Positions 1 to 12,133 of a DNA stretch of 64,000 nucleotides are shown piece after piece. The stretch is taken from NCBI GenBank assembly GCA_023023105.1, contig CP083824.1:744001-808000 (forward strand). Reading direction: 5' to 3'. How positions within the stretch are numbered: position 1 is the first letter of the stretch; every line of letters begins with the position of its first letter. Source of the stretch: Enterobacter ludwigii (lineage in GTDB: Bacteria; Pseudomonadota; Gammaproteobacteria; Enterobacterales; Enterobacteriaceae). The translations under genes and the position numbers were made by a program. The notes under the pieces were generated by a model. The model had not been told where the DNA came from. It ran no database searches and worked only from the letters and a program-made list of their open reading frames with translations.

Positions 1-475
1 CGCGCATCTCCTCCGTCGCCAGCATCATCACCACTTTCGGGCTGTGCGAGCGTTCTTCAAAGAACTCGGTATGGCCGGTAAACGGGATACCCGCTTCGTT
101 GATGACGCCTTTGTGCACGGGGCCGGTGATAAGCGCGGCAAATTCACCTTTCAGACAACCGTCGCAGGCGCGTGCAAGGGTTTCAACGACATAGTGGCCG
201 TTTTCCGTGCTGAGCTGGCCTGGGACAACAGGCGTACGAAGGGGAACAGAAAGCAGCGTGAGCGTACCGGCTTGTTGCGGTGCTGGCTGTTGACCTTCAA
301 CGTAAGGGATAAGCGTTAAAGGCAGACCGAGCAGTGTTGCCCGGTCTTGTAACAGTGTTGCATCAGCGCAGACAACCAGTTCTTCCGGCCAGCTGCGCTG
401 GGCGAGCTGGACAACGAGGTCAGGCCCAATCCCGGCGGGTTCGCCGGGAGTGATAACAACACGATGCTGTTTCAT
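1..475 (-). CDS. pdxA: 4-hydroxythreonine-4-phosphate dehydrogenase PdxA (5' part, cut by window edge)
   Basis: PdxA oxidises 4-phosphohydroxy-L-threonine in the pyridoxal 5'-phosphate pathway, in the cytoplasm. Only the first 158 or so codons are present, of about 329 in the family. The translation begins [19 protein letters not shown], the typical PdxA N-terminus, and later shows [13 protein letters not shown] and FTGHTEFF, which belong to the substrate and metal region. The ATG (475-473) overlaps the surA stop by one base (TAATG), so translation is probably coupled to surA. The order lptD-surA-pdxA is that of the E. coli operon. The frame is open to the window edge. Confidence 0.96.
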   Translation of the reverse strand, partial: MKQHRVVITPGEPAGIGPDLVVQLAQRSWPEELVVCADATLLQDRATLLGLPLTLIPYVEGQQPAPQQAGTLTLLSVPLRTPVVPGQLSTENGHYVVETLARACDGCLKGEFAALITGPVHKGVINEAGIPFTGHTEFFEERSHSPKVVMMLATEEMR

Positions 476-1761
476 TAGTTACTCAGAATTTTCACGTAAG
501 CACTGGCGCGTTGTTCCTGCATCCAGGTTGCCGCTTCTTCAGAGAACTTACGGTTAAACAGCATCCGGTAGGCTCTGTCTTTCTGCGCCGCGTCCGTTTT
601 ATCAACGTTACGGGTATCCATCAGCTCGATCAGATGCCAGCCAAACGAAGAGTGAACCGGAGCACTGATCTGGCCCTTGTTCAGCTTCATCAGTGCATCG
701 CGGAATGCAGGATCATAAATATCCGCAGCCGCCCAGCCCAGATCGCCGCCCTGGTTAGCAGAGCCTGGATCCTGAGAGAACTCTTTTGCAGCATTTGCGA
801 AGGATGTTTTACCGCTCTTAATGTCAGCAGCAATTTGTTCCAGTTTCGCACGTGCCTGATCATCATTCATGATCGGAGAGACATTCAGCAGGATATGACG
901 AGCATGGACTTCCGTAACGGAAATATTCTGGCTCTGCCCACGGAGATCGTTCACTTTCAGAATGTGGAAACCCACACCTGAACGGATTGGACCGACGATA
1001 TCGCCTTTCTTCGCTGTGCTCAGTGCCTGGGCAAAGATGGATGGCAGCTCCTGAATACGTCCCCAACCCATCTGGCCGCCTTTAAGCGCCTGTTGGTCTG
1101 CGGAGTAGGTGATCGCCAGCTTGCCAAAGTCACCGCCATTACGCGCTTGTTCGACAATAGAACGTGCCTGGCTTTCTGCTTCAGCAGCCTGATCGGAGGT
1201 TGGATTCTCTGGCAGTGGGATCAGAATGTGGCTCAGATTCAGCTCAGTGCTGGCATCATTCTGGTTACCGACCTGTTTTGCCAGCGCGTCCACTTCCTGA
1301 GGCAGGATCGTGACACGGCGACGCACTTCATTGTTACGCACTTCCGAAATCAGCATCTCTTTACGGATCTGGTTGCGGTAGGTGGCGTAGCTGATACCGT
1401 CGTAGGCCAGACGGCTGCGCATCTGATCCATGGACATATTGTTCTGTTTCGCGATGTTAGCAATCGCCTGATCGAGCTGCTCGTCAGTGACCTTCACACC
1501 CATTTTTTGACCCATCTGCAGAACGATCTGATCCATGATCAGACGCTCCAGGATCTGGTGGCGCAACGTTGCATCATCCGGAAGTTGCTGGCCTGCTTCG
1601 CCCGAATTGAGCTTCACAGATTTCATCAGACCGTCAACGTCACTTTCAAGCACGACGCCGTTGTTAACCACAGCAGCGACCTTATCAACAACCTGGGGGG
1701 CCGCGAAGCTGGTATTCGCAACCATAGCGACACCGAGCAGCAGCGTTTTCCAGTTCTTCAT
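475..1761 (-). CDS. surA: Periplasmic chaperone / peptidyl-prolyl isomerase SurA
   Basis: SurA escorts unfolded outer-membrane proteins across the periplasm to the BAM complex. The 428-residue length equals E. coli SurA. A signal peptide ([19 protein letters not shown]) is followed by the chaperone domain. Two parvulin-type PPIase domains then lie at roughly residues 170-270 and 285-380, each with an HIL motif near its start ([17 protein letters not shown]) and a GGDLGW/GGQMGW strand. It lies 53 bp downstream of lptD on the same strand and touches pdxA. Co-transcription with lptD fits their joint role, since SurA helps fold LptD. Confidence 0.98.
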   Translation of the reverse strand: MKNWKTLLLGVAMVANTSFAAPQVVDKVAAVVNNGVVLESDVDGLMKSVKLNSGEAGQQLPDDATLRHQILERLIMDQIVLQMGQKMGVKVTDEQLDQAIANIAKQNNMSMDQMRSRLAYDGISYATYRNQIRKEMLISEVRNNEVRRRVTILPQEVDALAKQVGNQNDASTELNLSHILIPLPENPTSDQAAEAESQARSIVEQARNGGDFGKLAITYSADQQALKGGQMGWGRIQELPSIFAQALSTAKKGDIVGPIRSGVGFHILKVNDLRGQSQNISVTEVHARHILLNVSPIMNDDQARAKLEQIAADIKSGKTSFANAAKEFSQDPGSANQGGDLGWAAADIYDPAFRDALMKLNKGQISAPVHSSFGWHLIELMDTRNVDKTDAAQKDRAYRMLFNRKFSEEAATWMQEQRASAYVKILSN

Positions 1762-1814
1762 ACTTTTTCCATTTCAATTAACCGCAAAGCGGATTACGTT
1801 GCAAATCAAGCACA

Positions 1815-4166
1815 TTACAAAGAGCTACGGTACGGCAGAATGTTCGAACGAAGCATTTTCTGCGTACCCAGACCGTAATTGGAACTCAAACCGCGTAACT
1901 CGAAGTTAAAGCCAATCACGTTATCGTATTCGCTTTGATTGTTTTTAGTATCCCAGCCGTTAAGTTTGCGCTCGTAACCGACGCGCAGCGCGTAACAGCA
2001 AGAGTTATATTGCAGACCCACCATCTGGTCAGCTGATTTACTGGTGTTGGTGTCAAAGTAGTAAGCCCCGACGATTGACCAGCGATCGGCGATTGGCCAA
2101 CTTGCTGCGCCACCCACCTGCGAGATGCCGTCTTTATACTGTGCCCCAGTACCATAGTTTGGCAATGTGGCCTGAATATATTCCGGACTGGCGTAACGAT
2201 AGGTCAACTGCACCATACGGTCTTCATCACGGCGATATTCAATGGCCGCAGTACTGTTGGCGATATTGTCCAGGCGAGTGTCATATTGCACTCCGCCACG
2301 CAGGCCCCAGCGCTCAGTCATACGCCAGTAAGTATCACCAGCCCAAACCAGTGAACCCGTTTTGTTGTCTTTCTCCCAGTTAATGTTGTCATCACCGGTT
2401 CGTGACTCGGTGAAATAGTAGATTTGACCAACAGAAACGTTAAAACGTTCAACGGCAGCATCATCATAAACACGCGATGTGACGCCGGTCGTTAACTGGT
2501 TCGCAGATGCAATGCGGTCAAGGCCACCGTAGGTACGGTCGCGGAACAGGCCGCTATAGTCAGATTGCAGTAAAGAGGAGTCGTAGTTATTGATGTTGCT
2601 CTGGTCGCGATAAGGCACGTACAGGTACTGCATACGTGGCTCAAGCGTCTGGGTATAGCCATCCGCCAGCAGGCCCATATTGCGTTCGAAGATTAGCTTA
2701 CCGTCCATTTTGAACTGAGGAAGCGTACGGTTTACGGATTCCTCAAGATGGGCATTGTTGGTGGTATTGTAATCATCAATATTTTTCTGCTGATAGTGGG
2801 TCGCCATCAGCTTGGCTTCTGTGTTCAGACTTGCCCAGTCGTTCGACCATGGCAGGTTGATGGTCGGCTCCAGGTGAACACGCGTGGCTTCCGGCATATT
2901 GGCGTTTGTGTTTACAAAATGCACCGCCTGACCATAAATACGGGTATCGAATGGACCTACGTCATTCTGGTACCAGTTGACGTCCAGCTGTGGCTCAGCA
3001 CCATAGGTACTTGCCGTTTGGCTGGAGAAGACCTGGAACTGCTTGCTTGTGACCGTTGCATCAAAGTTCTGCACCGCATAGCCAACGCTAAAGATCTGTG
3101 TGGCATAGCCATCGGTACTTGAACCGTATTTTGACGAGAAATCGTTGAAGTAGTTCGGGTCACTGACCTTGGTGTAGTTGACGTTGAAACGCCAGACCTG
3201 ATCCATCACCCCGGAATGCTGCCAGAAATACATCCAGCGGTGCTTGTTACCTTCCGTTGGATGCTCGTCCTGGAAGACTTTATCCGACGGCAGATAATCC
3301 AGCTCCATCAGACCCGCACCGGCGTGAGTCAGATAACGGAACTCGTTTTCCCACATGATGTTGCCGCGCTTATGGATATAGTGCGGCGTGATCGTGGCGT
3401 CCATGTTGGGCGCAATGTTCCAGTAATACGGCAGGTAGAACTCAAAGTAGTTCGTGGTGCTGTATTTGGCATTAGGGATCAAGAAGCCGGAGCGACGTTT
3501 GTCACCCACGGGAAGTTGCAGGTAAGGGCTGTAGAACACTGGAACCGGACCCAGCTTGAAGCGCGCGTTCCAGATCTCGGCAACCTGTTCTTCACGGTCA
3601 TGGATGACTTCGCTCCCGACCACGCTCCAGGTATTCGAACCTGGCAGACAGGAGGTAAAGGTACCATTTTCCAGAATGGTATAGCGGTTTTCACCGCGCT
3701 GTTTCATCAGGTCTGCGTCACCGCGCCCCTGGCGACCCACCATCTGGTAATCACCTTTCCAGACGTTAGTATCTTTAGTATTCAGGTTTGACCAGGCTTT
3801 CGGACCTTTCAGGATGACCTGATTGTCGTCATAGTGCACATTACCCAGCGCATCCACCGTTCGTACCGGCTCGGCCGCACCTTCCGGCTGCTTCTGGTGC
3901 AACTGCACTTCATCTGCCTGCAGGCGGCTGTTACCCTGGTTAATATCCACATTACCCGTAAACGTGGCATTGTCAGGATAGGTACCTTTGGAACTGTCGG
4001 CAGTAATGGTTACCGGTAAGTTATTTGTATCGCCACTCACCAGAGGACGATTATAACTTGGGACGCCAAGCATACACTGCGAGGCGAGATCGGCCGCCAG
4101 CCCCTGTTGACTGTACAGGGCTGTGCCAATCATTGTGGCCAGGAGGGTGGGGATACGTTTTTTCAT
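1815..4166 (-). CDS. lptD: LPS-assembly outer-membrane protein LptD
   Basis: LptD is the beta-barrel that, with LptE, inserts lipopolysaccharide into the outer leaflet of the outer membrane. The 783 residues compare with 784 in E. coli. A signal peptide ([20 protein letters not shown], then QGLA) precedes the periplasmic OstA-type domain, and the barrel fills the rest. The four cysteines of the interdomain disulfides are visible: C31, C173 and the adjacent pair C723-C724 ([13 protein letters not shown]). Both nonconsecutive disulfides can therefore form. It is first in the lptD-surA-pdxA run and divergent from djlA across 238 bp. A sigma-E promoter is expected from E. coli but I could not place one with confidence. 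Confidence 0.98.
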   Translation of the reverse strand: MKKRIPTLLATMIGTALYSQQGLAADLASQCMLGVPSYNRPLVSGDTNNLPVTITADSSKGTYPDNATFTGNVDINQGNSRLQADEVQLHQKQPEGAAEPVRTVDALGNVHYDDNQVILKGPKAWSNLNTKDTNVWKGDYQMVGRQGRGDADLMKQRGENRYTILENGTFTSCLPGSNTWSVVGSEVIHDREEQVAEIWNARFKLGPVPVFYSPYLQLPVGDKRRSGFLIPNAKYSTTNYFEFYLPYYWNIAPNMDATITPHYIHKRGNIMWENEFRYLTHAGAGLMELDYLPSDKVFQDEHPTEGNKHRWMYFWQHSGVMDQVWRFNVNYTKVSDPNYFNDFSSKYGSSTDGYATQIFSVGYAVQNFDATVTSKQFQVFSSQTASTYGAEPQLDVNWYQNDVGPFDTRIYGQAVHFVNTNANMPEATRVHLEPTINLPWSNDWASLNTEAKLMATHYQQKNIDDYNTTNNAHLEESVNRTLPQFKMDGKLIFERNMGLLADGYTQTLEPRMQYLYVPYRDQSNINNYDSSLLQSDYSGLFRDRTYGGLDRIASANQLTTGVTSRVYDDAAVERFNVSVGQIYYFTESRTGDDNINWEKDNKTGSLVWAGDTYWRMTERWGLRGGVQYDTRLDNIANSTAAIEYRRDEDRMVQLTYRYASPEYIQATLPNYGTGAQYKDGISQVGGAASWPIADRWSIVGAYYFDTNTSKSADQMVGLQYNSCCYALRVGYERKLNGWDTKNNQSEYDNVIGFNFELRGLSSNYGLGTQKMLRSNILPYRSSL

Positions 4167-4404
4167 ACGTTGTATTTTATTGTTCCGTCATCAGTGGCTA
4201 CGGCTTACAAACGCTCAGAGACTATCTTACTCATCAGCGCAGTACCAGCGTTAATCCTGCCGTTTGCGTGCCAGAGTGTTAGGCTCGCTATCGAATGACG
4301 AGTATGATAAAGCAAATTATAGGCGATGTCCTTCAATTGACCGTGGCTTAAACACTGTGATGATGGCGTTGCGTCGTACAGGAATATGACTATCCGGGGA
4401 GTAT

Positions 4405-5220
4405 ATGCAGTATTGGGGTAAAATAATCGGCGTTGCGTTCGCCATCATCATGGGTGCCGGGTTCTGGGGAATTGTGCTTGGGCTTATTATCGGCCATATG
4501 TTTGATAAGGCGCGCAGCCGCAAAATGGCCTGGTTTGCCAACCAGCGCGAGCGCCAGTCCCTCTTTTTCTCAACCACCTTTGAGGTCATGGGGCACTTAA
4601 CCAAATCCAAAGGACGCGTGACAGAAGCCGATATTCAGATTGCCAGCGTCTTTATGGATCGTATGAATCTGCATGGAGACTCCCGTCTGGAGGCGCAAAA
4701 TGCGTTCCGCATCGGTAAATCTGATAACTATCCATTGCGCGAAAAAATGCGTCAGTTCCGCAGCATCTGCTTCGGTCGTTTCGATTTAATTCGGATGTTT
4801 CTGGAGATTCAAATTCAGGCGGCATTCGCCGACGGCTCGCTTCATCCTAATGAACGTGATGTTTTATACGTCATTGCGGAGGAACTGGGGATTTCCCGTA
4901 TGCAGTTCGACCAGTTCCTGCGGATGATGCAGGGCGGTGCGCAATTTGGCGGCGGCTATCACCAGCAGTCGTCTGGCGGTGCCTGGCAGCAGGCGCAGCG
5001 TGGCCCGACGCTGGAGGACGCCTGCAATGTGCTTGGCGTAAAGCCCTCTGACGATCAGACCACGATTAAACGTGCCTATCGTAAGCTCATGAGCGAGCAT
5101 CATCCGGACAAACTGGTCGCGAAAGGCCTGCCACCAGAAATGATGGAGATGGCGAAGCAAAAAGCGCAGGAAATCCAGAAGGCGTACGAGCTCATTAAAG
5201 AGAAGAAAGGTTTCAAATAA
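4405..5220 (+). CDS. djlA: Membrane-anchored DnaJ-like co-chaperone DjlA
   Basis: DjlA is an inner-membrane J-protein that stimulates DnaK and, when overproduced in E. coli, activates the Rcs envelope stress phosphorelay. The 271 residues match E. coli. One membrane segment near residues 6-30 ([20 protein letters not shown]) is followed by a TerB-like helical domain at about residues 55-175. A Gly/Gln-rich linker ([16 protein letters not shown]) then leads to a C-terminal J domain holding the essential HPD tripeptide in SEHHPDKLV. It is convergent with rluA. The small genes yabP and yabQ, which lie between djlA and rluA in E. coli K-12, are not here. Confidence 0.97.
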   Translation: MQYWGKIIGVAFAIIMGAGFWGIVLGLIIGHMFDKARSRKMAWFANQRERQSLFFSTTFEVMGHLTKSKGRVTEADIQIASVFMDRMNLHGDSRLEAQNAFRIGKSDNYPLREKMRQFRSICFGRFDLIRMFLEIQIQAAFADGSLHPNERDVLYVIAEELGISRMQFDQFLRMMQGGAQFGGGYHQQSSGGAWQQAQRGPTLEDACNVLGVKPSDDQTTIKRAYRKLMSEHHPDKLVAKGLPPEMMEMAKQKAQEIQKAYELIKEKKGFK

Positions 5221-5224
5221 ACAA

Positions 5225-5249
5225 AGCCCGACGGTGTCGGGCTTTTTTT
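5225..5249 (+). terminator. Rho-independent terminator between djlA and rluA
   Basis: AGCCCGA/TCGGGCT stem (5225-5231 with 5237-5243) with a 5-nt loop and a run of seven T. It starts five bases after the djlA stop codon. The T run reaches the rluA stop codon, so the stem may also act, less efficiently, on transcripts coming the other way. Confidence 0.9.
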
Positions 5250-5907
5250 AGAAGTCCACCGGGGCTTTAAACGTCATCGCGTTACCGAAGGCCGGGTGAG
5301 TGATGGTGAGCGTCTGCGCGTGCAACTGCAGACGTGGCGCTAAGGCCAGCGCTTCAGGCGGTGCGTAGAAGCGGTCGCCCAGAATCGGATGCCCCATAGC
5401 GAGCATATGTACGCGCAGCTGGTGAGAGCGTCCGGTAATTGGCTTTAACAATACGCGCGCGGTGTTATCCGGCGAGTACTCCAGCACTTCATACTCGGTT
5501 TGCGCCGCCTTGCCGGTTTCATAACACACTTTCTGCTTTGGCCGGTTCGGCCAGTCGCAAATCAGCGGTAAATCCACCAGCCCTTCCTCCTGCGCCGGGT
5601 GACCCCATACGCGCGCCACGTACTGTTTTTTCGGCTCGCGCTCGCGGAACTGGCGTTTAAGCTCCCGCTCCGCCGCTTTATTCAGAGCCACTACAATCAC
5701 GCCGCTGGTTGCCATGTCCAGACGATGGACGGACTCAGCCTGCGGATAATCACGCTGAATACGCGTCATCACGCTGTCTTTGTGTTCATCCAGACGTCCC
5801 GGCACGGACAACAAGCCGCTTGGCTTGTTGACGACCATAATGTGCTCATCCTGATACAGAATGACCAGCCAGGGATCCGTCGGTGGATTGTAGGGCTCCA
5901 TTACCAT
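5248..5907 (-). CDS. rluA: Dual-specificity pseudouridine synthase RluA
   Basis: RluA makes pseudouridine at position 746 of 23S rRNA and position 32 of several tRNAs. The 219 residues match E. coli. The catalytic aspartate is D64 in HRLDMATSG, and the RluA-family motifs GRSHQLRVHM and GHPILGD follow. There is no S4 domain, as expected for RluA. It sits 12 bp downstream of rapA on the same strand, suggesting co-transcription with that RNA polymerase recycling factor. Confidence 0.98.
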   Translation of the reverse strand: MVMEPYNPPTDPWLVILYQDEHIMVVNKPSGLLSVPGRLDEHKDSVMTRIQRDYPQAESVHRLDMATSGVIVVALNKAAERELKRQFREREPKKQYVARVWGHPAQEEGLVDLPLICDWPNRPKQKVCYETGKAAQTEYEVLEYSPDNTARVLLKPITGRSHQLRVHMLAMGHPILGDRFYAPPEALALAPRLQLHAQTLTITHPAFGNAMTFKAPVDF

Positions 5908-5919
5908 TTCGCGCTCCGT

Positions 5920-8826
5920 TTACTGATGCGTCACAACGATGAGACGCAGGGCATCCAGACGCCAGCTCGCCTGGTCCAGGCTTTCCAGCACCTGCTGGCG
6001 GTTGCTTTCAATCGCCGCCAGCTCGTCGTCACGGATGTTCGGGTTCACCGCTTTCAGCGCTTCCAGACGGGAAAGTTCAGCAGATAACTTCTCGTCCGCT
6101 TCACTGCGCGCGGCATCAATCAGCGCCCTGGCCGCTTTTTCAACCTGGGTTTCACCCAGTTGCAGAATGGCATGCACGTCCTGCTGAACTGCGTTGACCA
6201 GCTTGCTGCCCGTATGACGGTTTACCGCGCTTAGCTGACGGTTGAAGTTCTCGAACTCGACCTGTGCGGCCAGGTTGGTGCCGTTTTTGTCCAGCAGCAG
6301 ACGCACTGGCGTCGGCGGCAGGAAGCGGGTGAGCTGCAGCTGTTTCGGCGCCTGGGCTTCCACAACGTAGATCAGCTCGACCAACAGGGTACCGACCGGC
6401 AGCGCCTTGTTTTTCAACAGGGAGATGGTGCTGCTGCCTGTATCACCAGAGAGGATCAGATCCAGACCGTTGCGGATCAGCGGGTGCTCCCAGGTAATGA
6501 ACTGGGCATCTTCGCGAGAGAGGGCCAGATCGCGCTCGAAGGTGATGGTGCAGCCATCTTCCGGCAGGCCCGGGAAATCAGGGACCAGCATGTGATCGGA
6601 CGGGGTCAGAACGATCATATTCTCACCGCGATCGTCCTGGTTGATCCCGACGATGTCGAACAGGTTCATGGAGAAGCTGATCAGGCTGGTGTCGTCATCC
6701 TGCTCTTCAATGCTTTCAGCCAGCGCTTGTGCCTTTTCGCCACCGTTGGAGTGGATCTCCAGCAGACGGTCACGTCCCTGCTCCAGCTGAGTTTTCAGCG
6801 CGTCGTGCTTCTCGCGGCAAGATTTGATCAGCTCATCAAAACCGTCGGTTGTTTCTGGCGCTGCCAGGTAACCGATCAGGTCGCTATGAACCTGATCGTA
6901 AATGGTACGGCCTGTTGGGCAGGTATGCTCGAATGCATCCAGACCTTCATGGAACCAGCGCACCAGAACGGACTGAGCGGTTTTTTCCAGATACGGAACG
7001 TGGATCTGAATATCGTGCGCCTGACCGATACGATCCAGACGACCGATACGCTGCTCCAGCAGATCCGGATTAAACGGCAGATCGAACATCACGAGATTGC
7101 TGGCGAACTGGAAGTTACGACCTTCAGAGCCGATCTCAGAACACAGCAGAACTTGTGCGCCGCTGTCTTCTTCACCAAACCAGGCTGCCGCACGGTCACG
7201 TTCAACAATAGACATGCCTTCGTGGAACACGGCTGCACGAATACCTTCACGCTCACGCAGAACCTGCTCCAGCTGCAGTGCAGTGGCGGCTTTGGCGCAG
7301 ATCACCAGCACTTTCTGAGAACGGTGTGCGGTCAGGTAGCCCATCAGCCACTCTACGCGTGGGTCAAAGTTCCACCAGGTGCCGGTATCACCTTCGAATT
7401 CCTGGTAAATTTGTTCCGGATAGAGCATGTCACGCGCACGTTCTTCGGCGGTTTTACGCGCCCCCATGATGCCGGACACTTTAATCGCCGTCTGGTACTG
7501 CGTTGGCAGTGGCAGTTTGATGGTGTGCAGTTCGCGTTTCGGGAAACCTTTCACGCCGTTACGGGTGTTACGGAACAGAACACGGCTGGTGCCGTGGCGG
7601 TCCATCAGCATATCGATCAGTTCTTTACGTGCTGATTCCGCGTTGTCACCTTCGCTGTTGGCTGCCTGCAGCAGCGGTTCAATATCCTGCTCGCCAATCA
7701 GATCGCTCAGGGTATTGAGTTCGTCATTGGACAGACGCTTGCCCGCCAGTAAAAGGGCGACAGCGTCGGCAACCGGGCGGTAGTTTTTCTGCTCTTCAAC
7801 AAACTGCTCAAAATCATGAAAACGGTTTGGGTCGAGCAGGCGAAGACGTGCAAAGTGGCTTTGCAGCCCCAGCTGTTCCGGCGTTGCGGTCAGCAGCAGG
7901 ACGCCAGGTACACGTTCGGCAAGCTGTTCGATCGCCATATATTCGCGGCTCGGCGCATCTTCGCTCCAGACCAGATGATGCGCTTCATCGACGACCATCA
8001 GATCCCATTCGGCATCGCACAGGTGTTCAAGACGCTGCTTGCTGCGGCGCACGAAGTCCAGCGAGCAAATTACCAGCTGTTCAGTTTCAAACGGGTTGTC
8101 CGCATCGTGCTGGGCTTCTGCGTAGCGTTCGTCGTCAAACAGCGAGAAGCGCAGGTTAAAGCGGCGCAGCATTTCGACCAGCCACTGATGCTGCAGGGTT
8201 TCAGGAACCACAATCAGCACGCGCTCGGCTGCGCCAGAAAGCAGCTGTTGATGCAGGATCATACCGGCTTCAATAGTCTTACCCAGACCCACTTCGTCTG
8301 CCAGCAGTACGCGAGGTGCATGACGACGGCCGACGTCATGGGCGATATTCAACTGGTGAGGGATCAGGCTGGTGCGTTGACCACGCAGGCCGCTCCACGG
8401 CATACGGTACTGTTCACTCTGGAACTTACGGGCGCGATAGCGCAGAGAGAAACGATCCATGCGGTCGATTTGCCCGGCAAACAGGCGGTCCTGCGGCTTA
8501 CTGAAAACCAGTTTGCTGTCGAGCAGCACTTCACGCAGGATGACATTGGTCTCGTCAGTGTCCAGGCGAGTGCCAATGTAGGCGAGCAGTCCATTCTCTT
8601 CTTTTACGTCTTCAACCTTGAGCTGCCAGCCGTCATGGCTGGTCACGGTGTCACCCGGATTAAACATCACGCGGGTCACAGGGGAGTCATTGCGAGCGTA
8701 CAGGCGGTTTTCACCAGTGGCAGGGAAGAGGAGGGTAACCATGCGCGCATCGACGGCAACGACAGTTCCTAATCCGAGTTCGCTTTCTGTATCGCTGATC
8801 CAGCGTTGACCAAGTGTAAAAGGCAT
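5920..8826 (-). CDS. rapA: RNA polymerase-associated helicase-like ATPase RapA (HepA)
   Basis: RapA is a Swi2/Snf2 ATPase that binds RNA polymerase and promotes its recycling after termination. The 968 residues match E. coli exactly. Two Tudor-like N-terminal domains (about residues 1-110) precede the ATPase core. Motif I is [12 protein letters not shown], motif II is DEAHH, and the C-terminal helicase half has [12 protein letters not shown] and [10 protein letters not shown]. The C-terminus is helical and ends in VVTHQ. It is followed by rluA after 12 bp, and 127 bp separates it from the upstream polB stop. Confidence 0.98.
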   Translation of the reverse strand: MPFTLGQRWISDTESELGLGTVVAVDARMVTLLFPATGENRLYARNDSPVTRVMFNPGDTVTSHDGWQLKVEDVKEENGLLAYIGTRLDTDETNVILREVLLDSKLVFSKPQDRLFAGQIDRMDRFSLRYRARKFQSEQYRMPWSGLRGQRTSLIPHQLNIAHDVGRRHAPRVLLADEVGLGKTIEAGMILHQQLLSGAAERVLIVVPETLQHQWLVEMLRRFNLRFSLFDDERYAEAQHDADNPFETEQLVICSLDFVRRSKQRLEHLCDAEWDLMVVDEAHHLVWSEDAPSREYMAIEQLAERVPGVLLLTATPEQLGLQSHFARLRLLDPNRFHDFEQFVEEQKNYRPVADAVALLLAGKRLSNDELNTLSDLIGEQDIEPLLQAANSEGDNAESARKELIDMLMDRHGTSRVLFRNTRNGVKGFPKRELHTIKLPLPTQYQTAIKVSGIMGARKTAEERARDMLYPEQIYQEFEGDTGTWWNFDPRVEWLMGYLTAHRSQKVLVICAKAATALQLEQVLREREGIRAAVFHEGMSIVERDRAAAWFGEEDSGAQVLLCSEIGSEGRNFQFASNLVMFDLPFNPDLLEQRIGRLDRIGQAHDIQIHVPYLEKTAQSVLVRWFHEGLDAFEHTCPTGRTIYDQVHSDLIGYLAAPETTDGFDELIKSCREKHDALKTQLEQGRDRLLEIHSNGGEKAQALAESIEEQDDDTSLISFSMNLFDIVGINQDDRGENMIVLTPSDHMLVPDFPGLPEDGCTITFERDLALSREDAQFITWEHPLIRNGLDLILSGDTGSSTISLLKNKALPVGTLLVELIYVVEAQAPKQLQLTRFLPPTPVRLLLDKNGTNLAAQVEFENFNRQLSAVNRHTGSKLVNAVQQDVHAILQLGETQVEKAARALIDAARSEADEKLSAELSRLEALKAVNPNIRDDELAAIESNRQQVLESLDQASWRLDALRLIVVTHQ

Positions 8827-8953
8827 AGTTGTTCGGCTCTAATCTTTAATTGCAGGCAATAGTTCGACCCCGTCAAAAAAGACGGTCATCGAAAAATGGG
8901 TCCGGGAATGGAAAGGGCGCTATGGTACTGGATGGCAGCCATTTCGTCACGTG

Positions 8954-11311
8954 TCAAAATAGGCCAAGTTGCCCTGTCACTAGTGTAGCAAAATCATCGT
9001 CGATGAAGGGTAAAATTCCCTCTGCAACGGGCTGGAGCTGGCGCGTCAGGTAGTGATCGTAATCGAGTGGCGACTGTTGATAATCAACAGGTTCCGGGCC
9101 GCTGGTGGTCCAGACATATTTGATTGTCCCCCGGTTTTGATACTGCGGCGAGCGACCCCGTCGCACATTCTCTTCATCCGCCAGACGGGCGGCGCGCACG
9201 TGTGGCGGTACGTTGCGCTGGTATTCAGCCAGCGGGCGGCGCAGGCGTTTGCGATATACCAGTTGATCGTCCAGCTCACCGGCCATCAGGCTGGCAATGG
9301 TTTCGCGCACGTAATCCTGATAAGGCTCATTGCGAAAGACTCGCAGATAGAGCGTTTGCTGGAACTGTTGCGCCAGAGGAGTCCAGTCGGTGCGTACCGT
9401 CTCCAGCCCTTTAAAGACCATCCTCTGCGCGTCGCCTTCCTGAATCAGCCCGGCGTAGCGCTTCTTGCTACCCTGATCGGTACCGCGAATGGTGGGCATT
9501 AAAAAGCGGGCAAAATGGGTTTCATATTCCAGTTCTAACGCGCTGTTTAACCGCTCTTTTTGCAAATGCACCCGCCACCAGTCGTTTACGTAGGCAACCA
9601 GTGCTTTGCCGATTTGCGCGGCATCGTCTTCCGAATGTCCACCCTTAAGCCACACAAAGGTGGAGTCCGTGTCGCCGTAGATGACGTCATAGCCCCTGGA
9701 TTCAATCAGCGCTTTGGTCTGTCGCATGATCTCGTGACCGCGCATGGTGATCGAGGAGGCCAGCCGTGGGTCGAAGAAACGGCAGGCGCTGGTACCCAGC
9801 ACGCCATAAAAGGCATTCATGATGATTTTTAGCGCCTGCGAGAGCGGCTTATTGCCGTGGCGCTTGGCTTCGTCGCGACCGTGCCAGATGCTTCCGACGA
9901 TCTCCGGCAGACAGTGTTTTTCGCGTGAGAAGCGAGCCCCGAGAAAGCCTTCGGTGCTGTGCTCATCATCCGGTTGGGCCATGCCCTCAACCAGCCCGAC
10001 GGGATCGATCAGGAAGGTGCGGATTATCGACGGGTAGAGGCTTTTGTAGTCCAGCACCAGCACGGAGTCATACAACCCTGGCCGGGAATCCATGACATAA
10101 CCGCCGGGGCTGGCCTGCGGTGGTACCTCTCCGAGATTCGGGGCGACATACCCCGCACGGTGCATACGGGGGAAGTAGAGATGACTAAAGGCCGCCACGG
10201 AGCCGCCGTGTCGATCGGCTGCGAGACCGTTTACCGTCGCACGCTCCAGCAGGAACGGCATAATCTCGGTTTTGTGGAAAATCTGCGTGACCAGCTCGCA
10301 GTCTTTCAGGTTATAGGTGGCAAGCGCCGGTTTATCTTCGTTAAAGCGGCGGTCTATTTCATCCATTCTGTCCCAGGGGTTGTCGATAGATTTGCCTTCG
10401 CCAAGCAGCTCCTGCGCGACGGCTTCCAGAGAGAACGAAGAGAAGTTCCAGAAGGCGGATTTCAGTGCCTCAATGCCGTCGATAATCAGGCGGCCGTTAG
10501 CCTGGGCGAAGAATACGCCGTTTTTAAAACCATGTTCGCGCCATTCTATTTCCGTATTGCCACGTCCCAGCATCAGCGGAATTCGGTACCGCTCGGCGTG
10601 TTTTTGCAACACCCGCAGGTCAAACTGCACCACGTTCCAGCCAATCAGCACATCGGGGTCGTACTCGGCAAACCACTGATTCAGTTTTTCCAGCAGATGA
10701 GGACGGCTGTTGACATACTCCAGCCGGAAATCCAGCGCGGAGGCATCGCCATTCGGCGGTCCGAGCATATAGACAACCCGATCGCCGCAGCCTTCCAGAC
10801 CAATGCAGTACAGTTCCCCGTGGCGGGTGGTTTCGATATCCAGCGACACCCATTTCAGCGGCGGGCGATAGTGCGGGTTGGGCTTCAGGCGTGCATCGAC
10901 AATTCGGCCGTTTTGCTCGGTGCCATCGACCCAAACCGGTGCGGTAATAAACCGCTCCATCAGAAAACGCTCCGGTGGACGGATATCCGCTTCATAAAGC
11001 GTGACACCCGCTTCACGCAGCAGTTTTTCATAGCGCATTAATTGCCGGTGGGCGCGACAGTAAAGTCCGTAAACCGGCTGACGGTGAAAATCCTTCAGTT
11101 CAAGCGGCGTGATGCGCCAGTTATTTTCGCCGCGCAGCAACTGCTTCGCTTTTTCGACGTGTGCCTCAGGAATAAAGGCCACGGATTCCTGTGGCGGCAG
11201 CGTAACATTCAGCGGGCCGTTGTCCGTTGCCAGCCAGAATGCAACCTCAGTACCTTGAGGGGTATCCCGCCAGTGTCGGGTCAGTAAAAAGCCTTCTTGC
11301 GCCTGCGCCAC
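8954..11311 (-). CDS. polB: DNA polymerase II (family B, SOS-inducible)
   Basis: Pol II is a proofreading family B polymerase used in replication restart and lesion bypass. The exonuclease motif I (DIETT) comes first, followed by the polymerase motifs [11 protein letters not shown] and YGDTDST and the KKRYAGL element. From the GTG at 11311 the protein is 785 residues, against 783 in E. coli, and its start (VAQAQEGF) lines up with E. coli MAQAGF. An in-frame ATG at 11341 would add ten residues. However, a perfect TATAAT (11348-11343) lies so close to it that transcription should begin after that ATG, so GTG is preferred. A LexA box lies upstream. Confidence 0.95.
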   Translation of the reverse strand: MAQAQEGFLLTRHWRDTPQGTEVAFWLATDNGPLNVTLPPQESVAFIPEAHVEKAKQLLRGENNWRITPLELKDFHRQPVYGLYCRAHRQLMRYEKLLREAGVTLYEADIRPPERFLMERFITAPVWVDGTEQNGRIVDARLKPNPHYRPPLKWVSLDIETTRHGELYCIGLEGCGDRVVYMLGPPNGDASALDFRLEYVNSRPHLLEKLNQWFAEYDPDVLIGWNVVQFDLRVLQKHAERYRIPLMLGRGNTEIEWREHGFKNGVFFAQANGRLIIDGIEALKSAFWNFSSFSLEAVAQELLGEGKSIDNPWDRMDEIDRRFNEDKPALATYNLKDCELVTQIFHKTEIMPFLLERATVNGLAADRHGGSVAAFSHLYFPRMHRAGYVAPNLGEVPPQASPGGYVMDSRPGLYDSVLVLDYKSLYPSIIRTFLIDPVGLVEGMAQPDDEHSTEGFLGARFSREKHCLPEIVGSIWHGRDEAKRHGNKPLSQALKIIMNAFYGVLGTSACRFFDPRLASSITMRGHEIMRQTKALIESRGYDVIYGDTDSTFVWLKGGHSEDDAAQIGKALVAYVNDWWRVHLQKERLNSALELEYETHFARFLMPTIRGTDQGSKKRYAGLIQEGDAQRMVFKGLETVRTDWTPLAQQFQQTLYLRVFRNEPYQDYVRETIASLMAGELDDQLVYRKRLRRPLAEYQRNVPPHVRAARLADEENVRRGRSPQYQNRGTIKYVWTTSGPEPVDYQQSPLDYDHYLTRQLQPVAEGILPFIDDDFATLVTGQLGLF

Positions 11312-11368
11312 GCCGTTATCCCATAAAACAAAACCAGGCATGATTATAGCCTGGTTGAATAGTTTATG

Positions 11369-11384
11369 CTGGGTATATATACAG
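11369..11384 (-). promoter_or_regulatory. LexA (SOS) box of polB
   Basis: On the minus strand this reads CTGTATATATACCCAG, matching the LexA consensus CTG-N10-CAG with the alternating TA core. It lies just upstream of a TATAAT -10 hexamer (11348-11343), so bound LexA would cover the promoter. Pol II is a classical SOS gene. Confidence 0.9.
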
Positions 11385-11385
11385 T

Positions 11386-12081
11386 TTATTGCCCGTAATA
11401 GGCTTTCGCACCGTGCTTGCGCAGATAATGTTTATCCAGCAGGGTTTGCTGCATATCCGGTAGCTGCGGCGCCAGCTGGCGACAGAAGATCCCCATATAG
11501 GCAATTTCTTCGAGCACTATCGCGTTATGCACTGCATCTTCCGCGTTTTTCCCCCAGGCAAACGGGCCGTGGGAGTGCACCAGAACCCCCGGCATCTGAG
11601 CCGCGTCGATTCCCTGCTTTTCAAAGGTTTCGACAATCACGTTGCCGGTTTCCCACTCATATTCACCGTTGATCTCTGCATCGGTCATTAAACGGGTACA
11701 GGGAATGGTGCCGTAAAAGTAGTCCGCGTGCGTGGTGCCAGTGGCCGGGATGGACTGGCCAGCCTGCGCCCAGATGGTCGCATGGCGTGAATGGGTGTGG
11801 ACAATGCCGCCGACCGTCGGGAATGACTGGTACAGCAGACGGTGAGTTGGCGTATCAGAGGAGGGCTTTTTCGTTCCTTCCACTACTTCGCCCGTGGCGA
11901 TACTGACCACGACCATATCTTCCGCCGTCATTACGCTGTAATCGACGCCGGAAGGCTTGATCACAAACACGCCTTTTTCCCGATCAACGGCGCTAACGTT
12001 ACCCCAGGTCAGGGTGACGAGATTGTGTTTCGGCAGCGCCAGGTTGGCTTCGAGTACCTGACGTTTGAGTTCTTCTAGCAT
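11386..12081 (-). CDS. araD: L-ribulose-5-phosphate 4-epimerase AraD
   Basis: AraD is the last arabinose enzyme, converting L-ribulose 5-phosphate to D-xylulose 5-phosphate for the pentose phosphate pathway. It is a zinc-dependent class II aldolase-family epimerase. The metal histidines are in [12 protein letters not shown] and [10 protein letters not shown], and GNVSAVD and KPSGVDY form the phosphate site. The ATG at 12081 gives 231 residues, as in E. coli, and follows GGAGGATTGC, a good ribosome site. The frame is open 43 codons further upstream, but that extension has no counterpart in the family. A GC-rich hairpin (about 12100-12120) lies in the araA-araD gap. Confidence 0.97.
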   Translation of the reverse strand: MLEELKRQVLEANLALPKHNLVTLTWGNVSAVDREKGVFVIKPSGVDYSVMTAEDMVVVSIATGEVVEGTKKPSSDTPTHRLLYQSFPTVGGIVHTHSRHATIWAQAGQSIPATGTTHADYFYGTIPCTRLMTDAEINGEYEWETGNVIVETFEKQGIDAAQMPGVLVHSHGPFAWGKNAEDAVHNAIVLEEIAYMGIFCRQLAPQLPDMQQTLLDKHYLRKHGAKAYYGQ

Positions 12082-12133
12082 GCAATCCTCCAGGAAAAGA
12101 GGCCCGCCCTGCGGCAGGCCAAAGATTCCCCTG

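Noticed and set aside
4167..4404. Sigma-E promoter for lptD
   Set aside because: Expected from E. coli, but no clear GGAACTT and TCTRA pair at proper spacing was found by eye.
12100..12120. GC-rich inverted repeat between araA and araD as a REP element
   Set aside because: It lacks the REP consensus and was seen only once; kept only as a hairpin note under araD.
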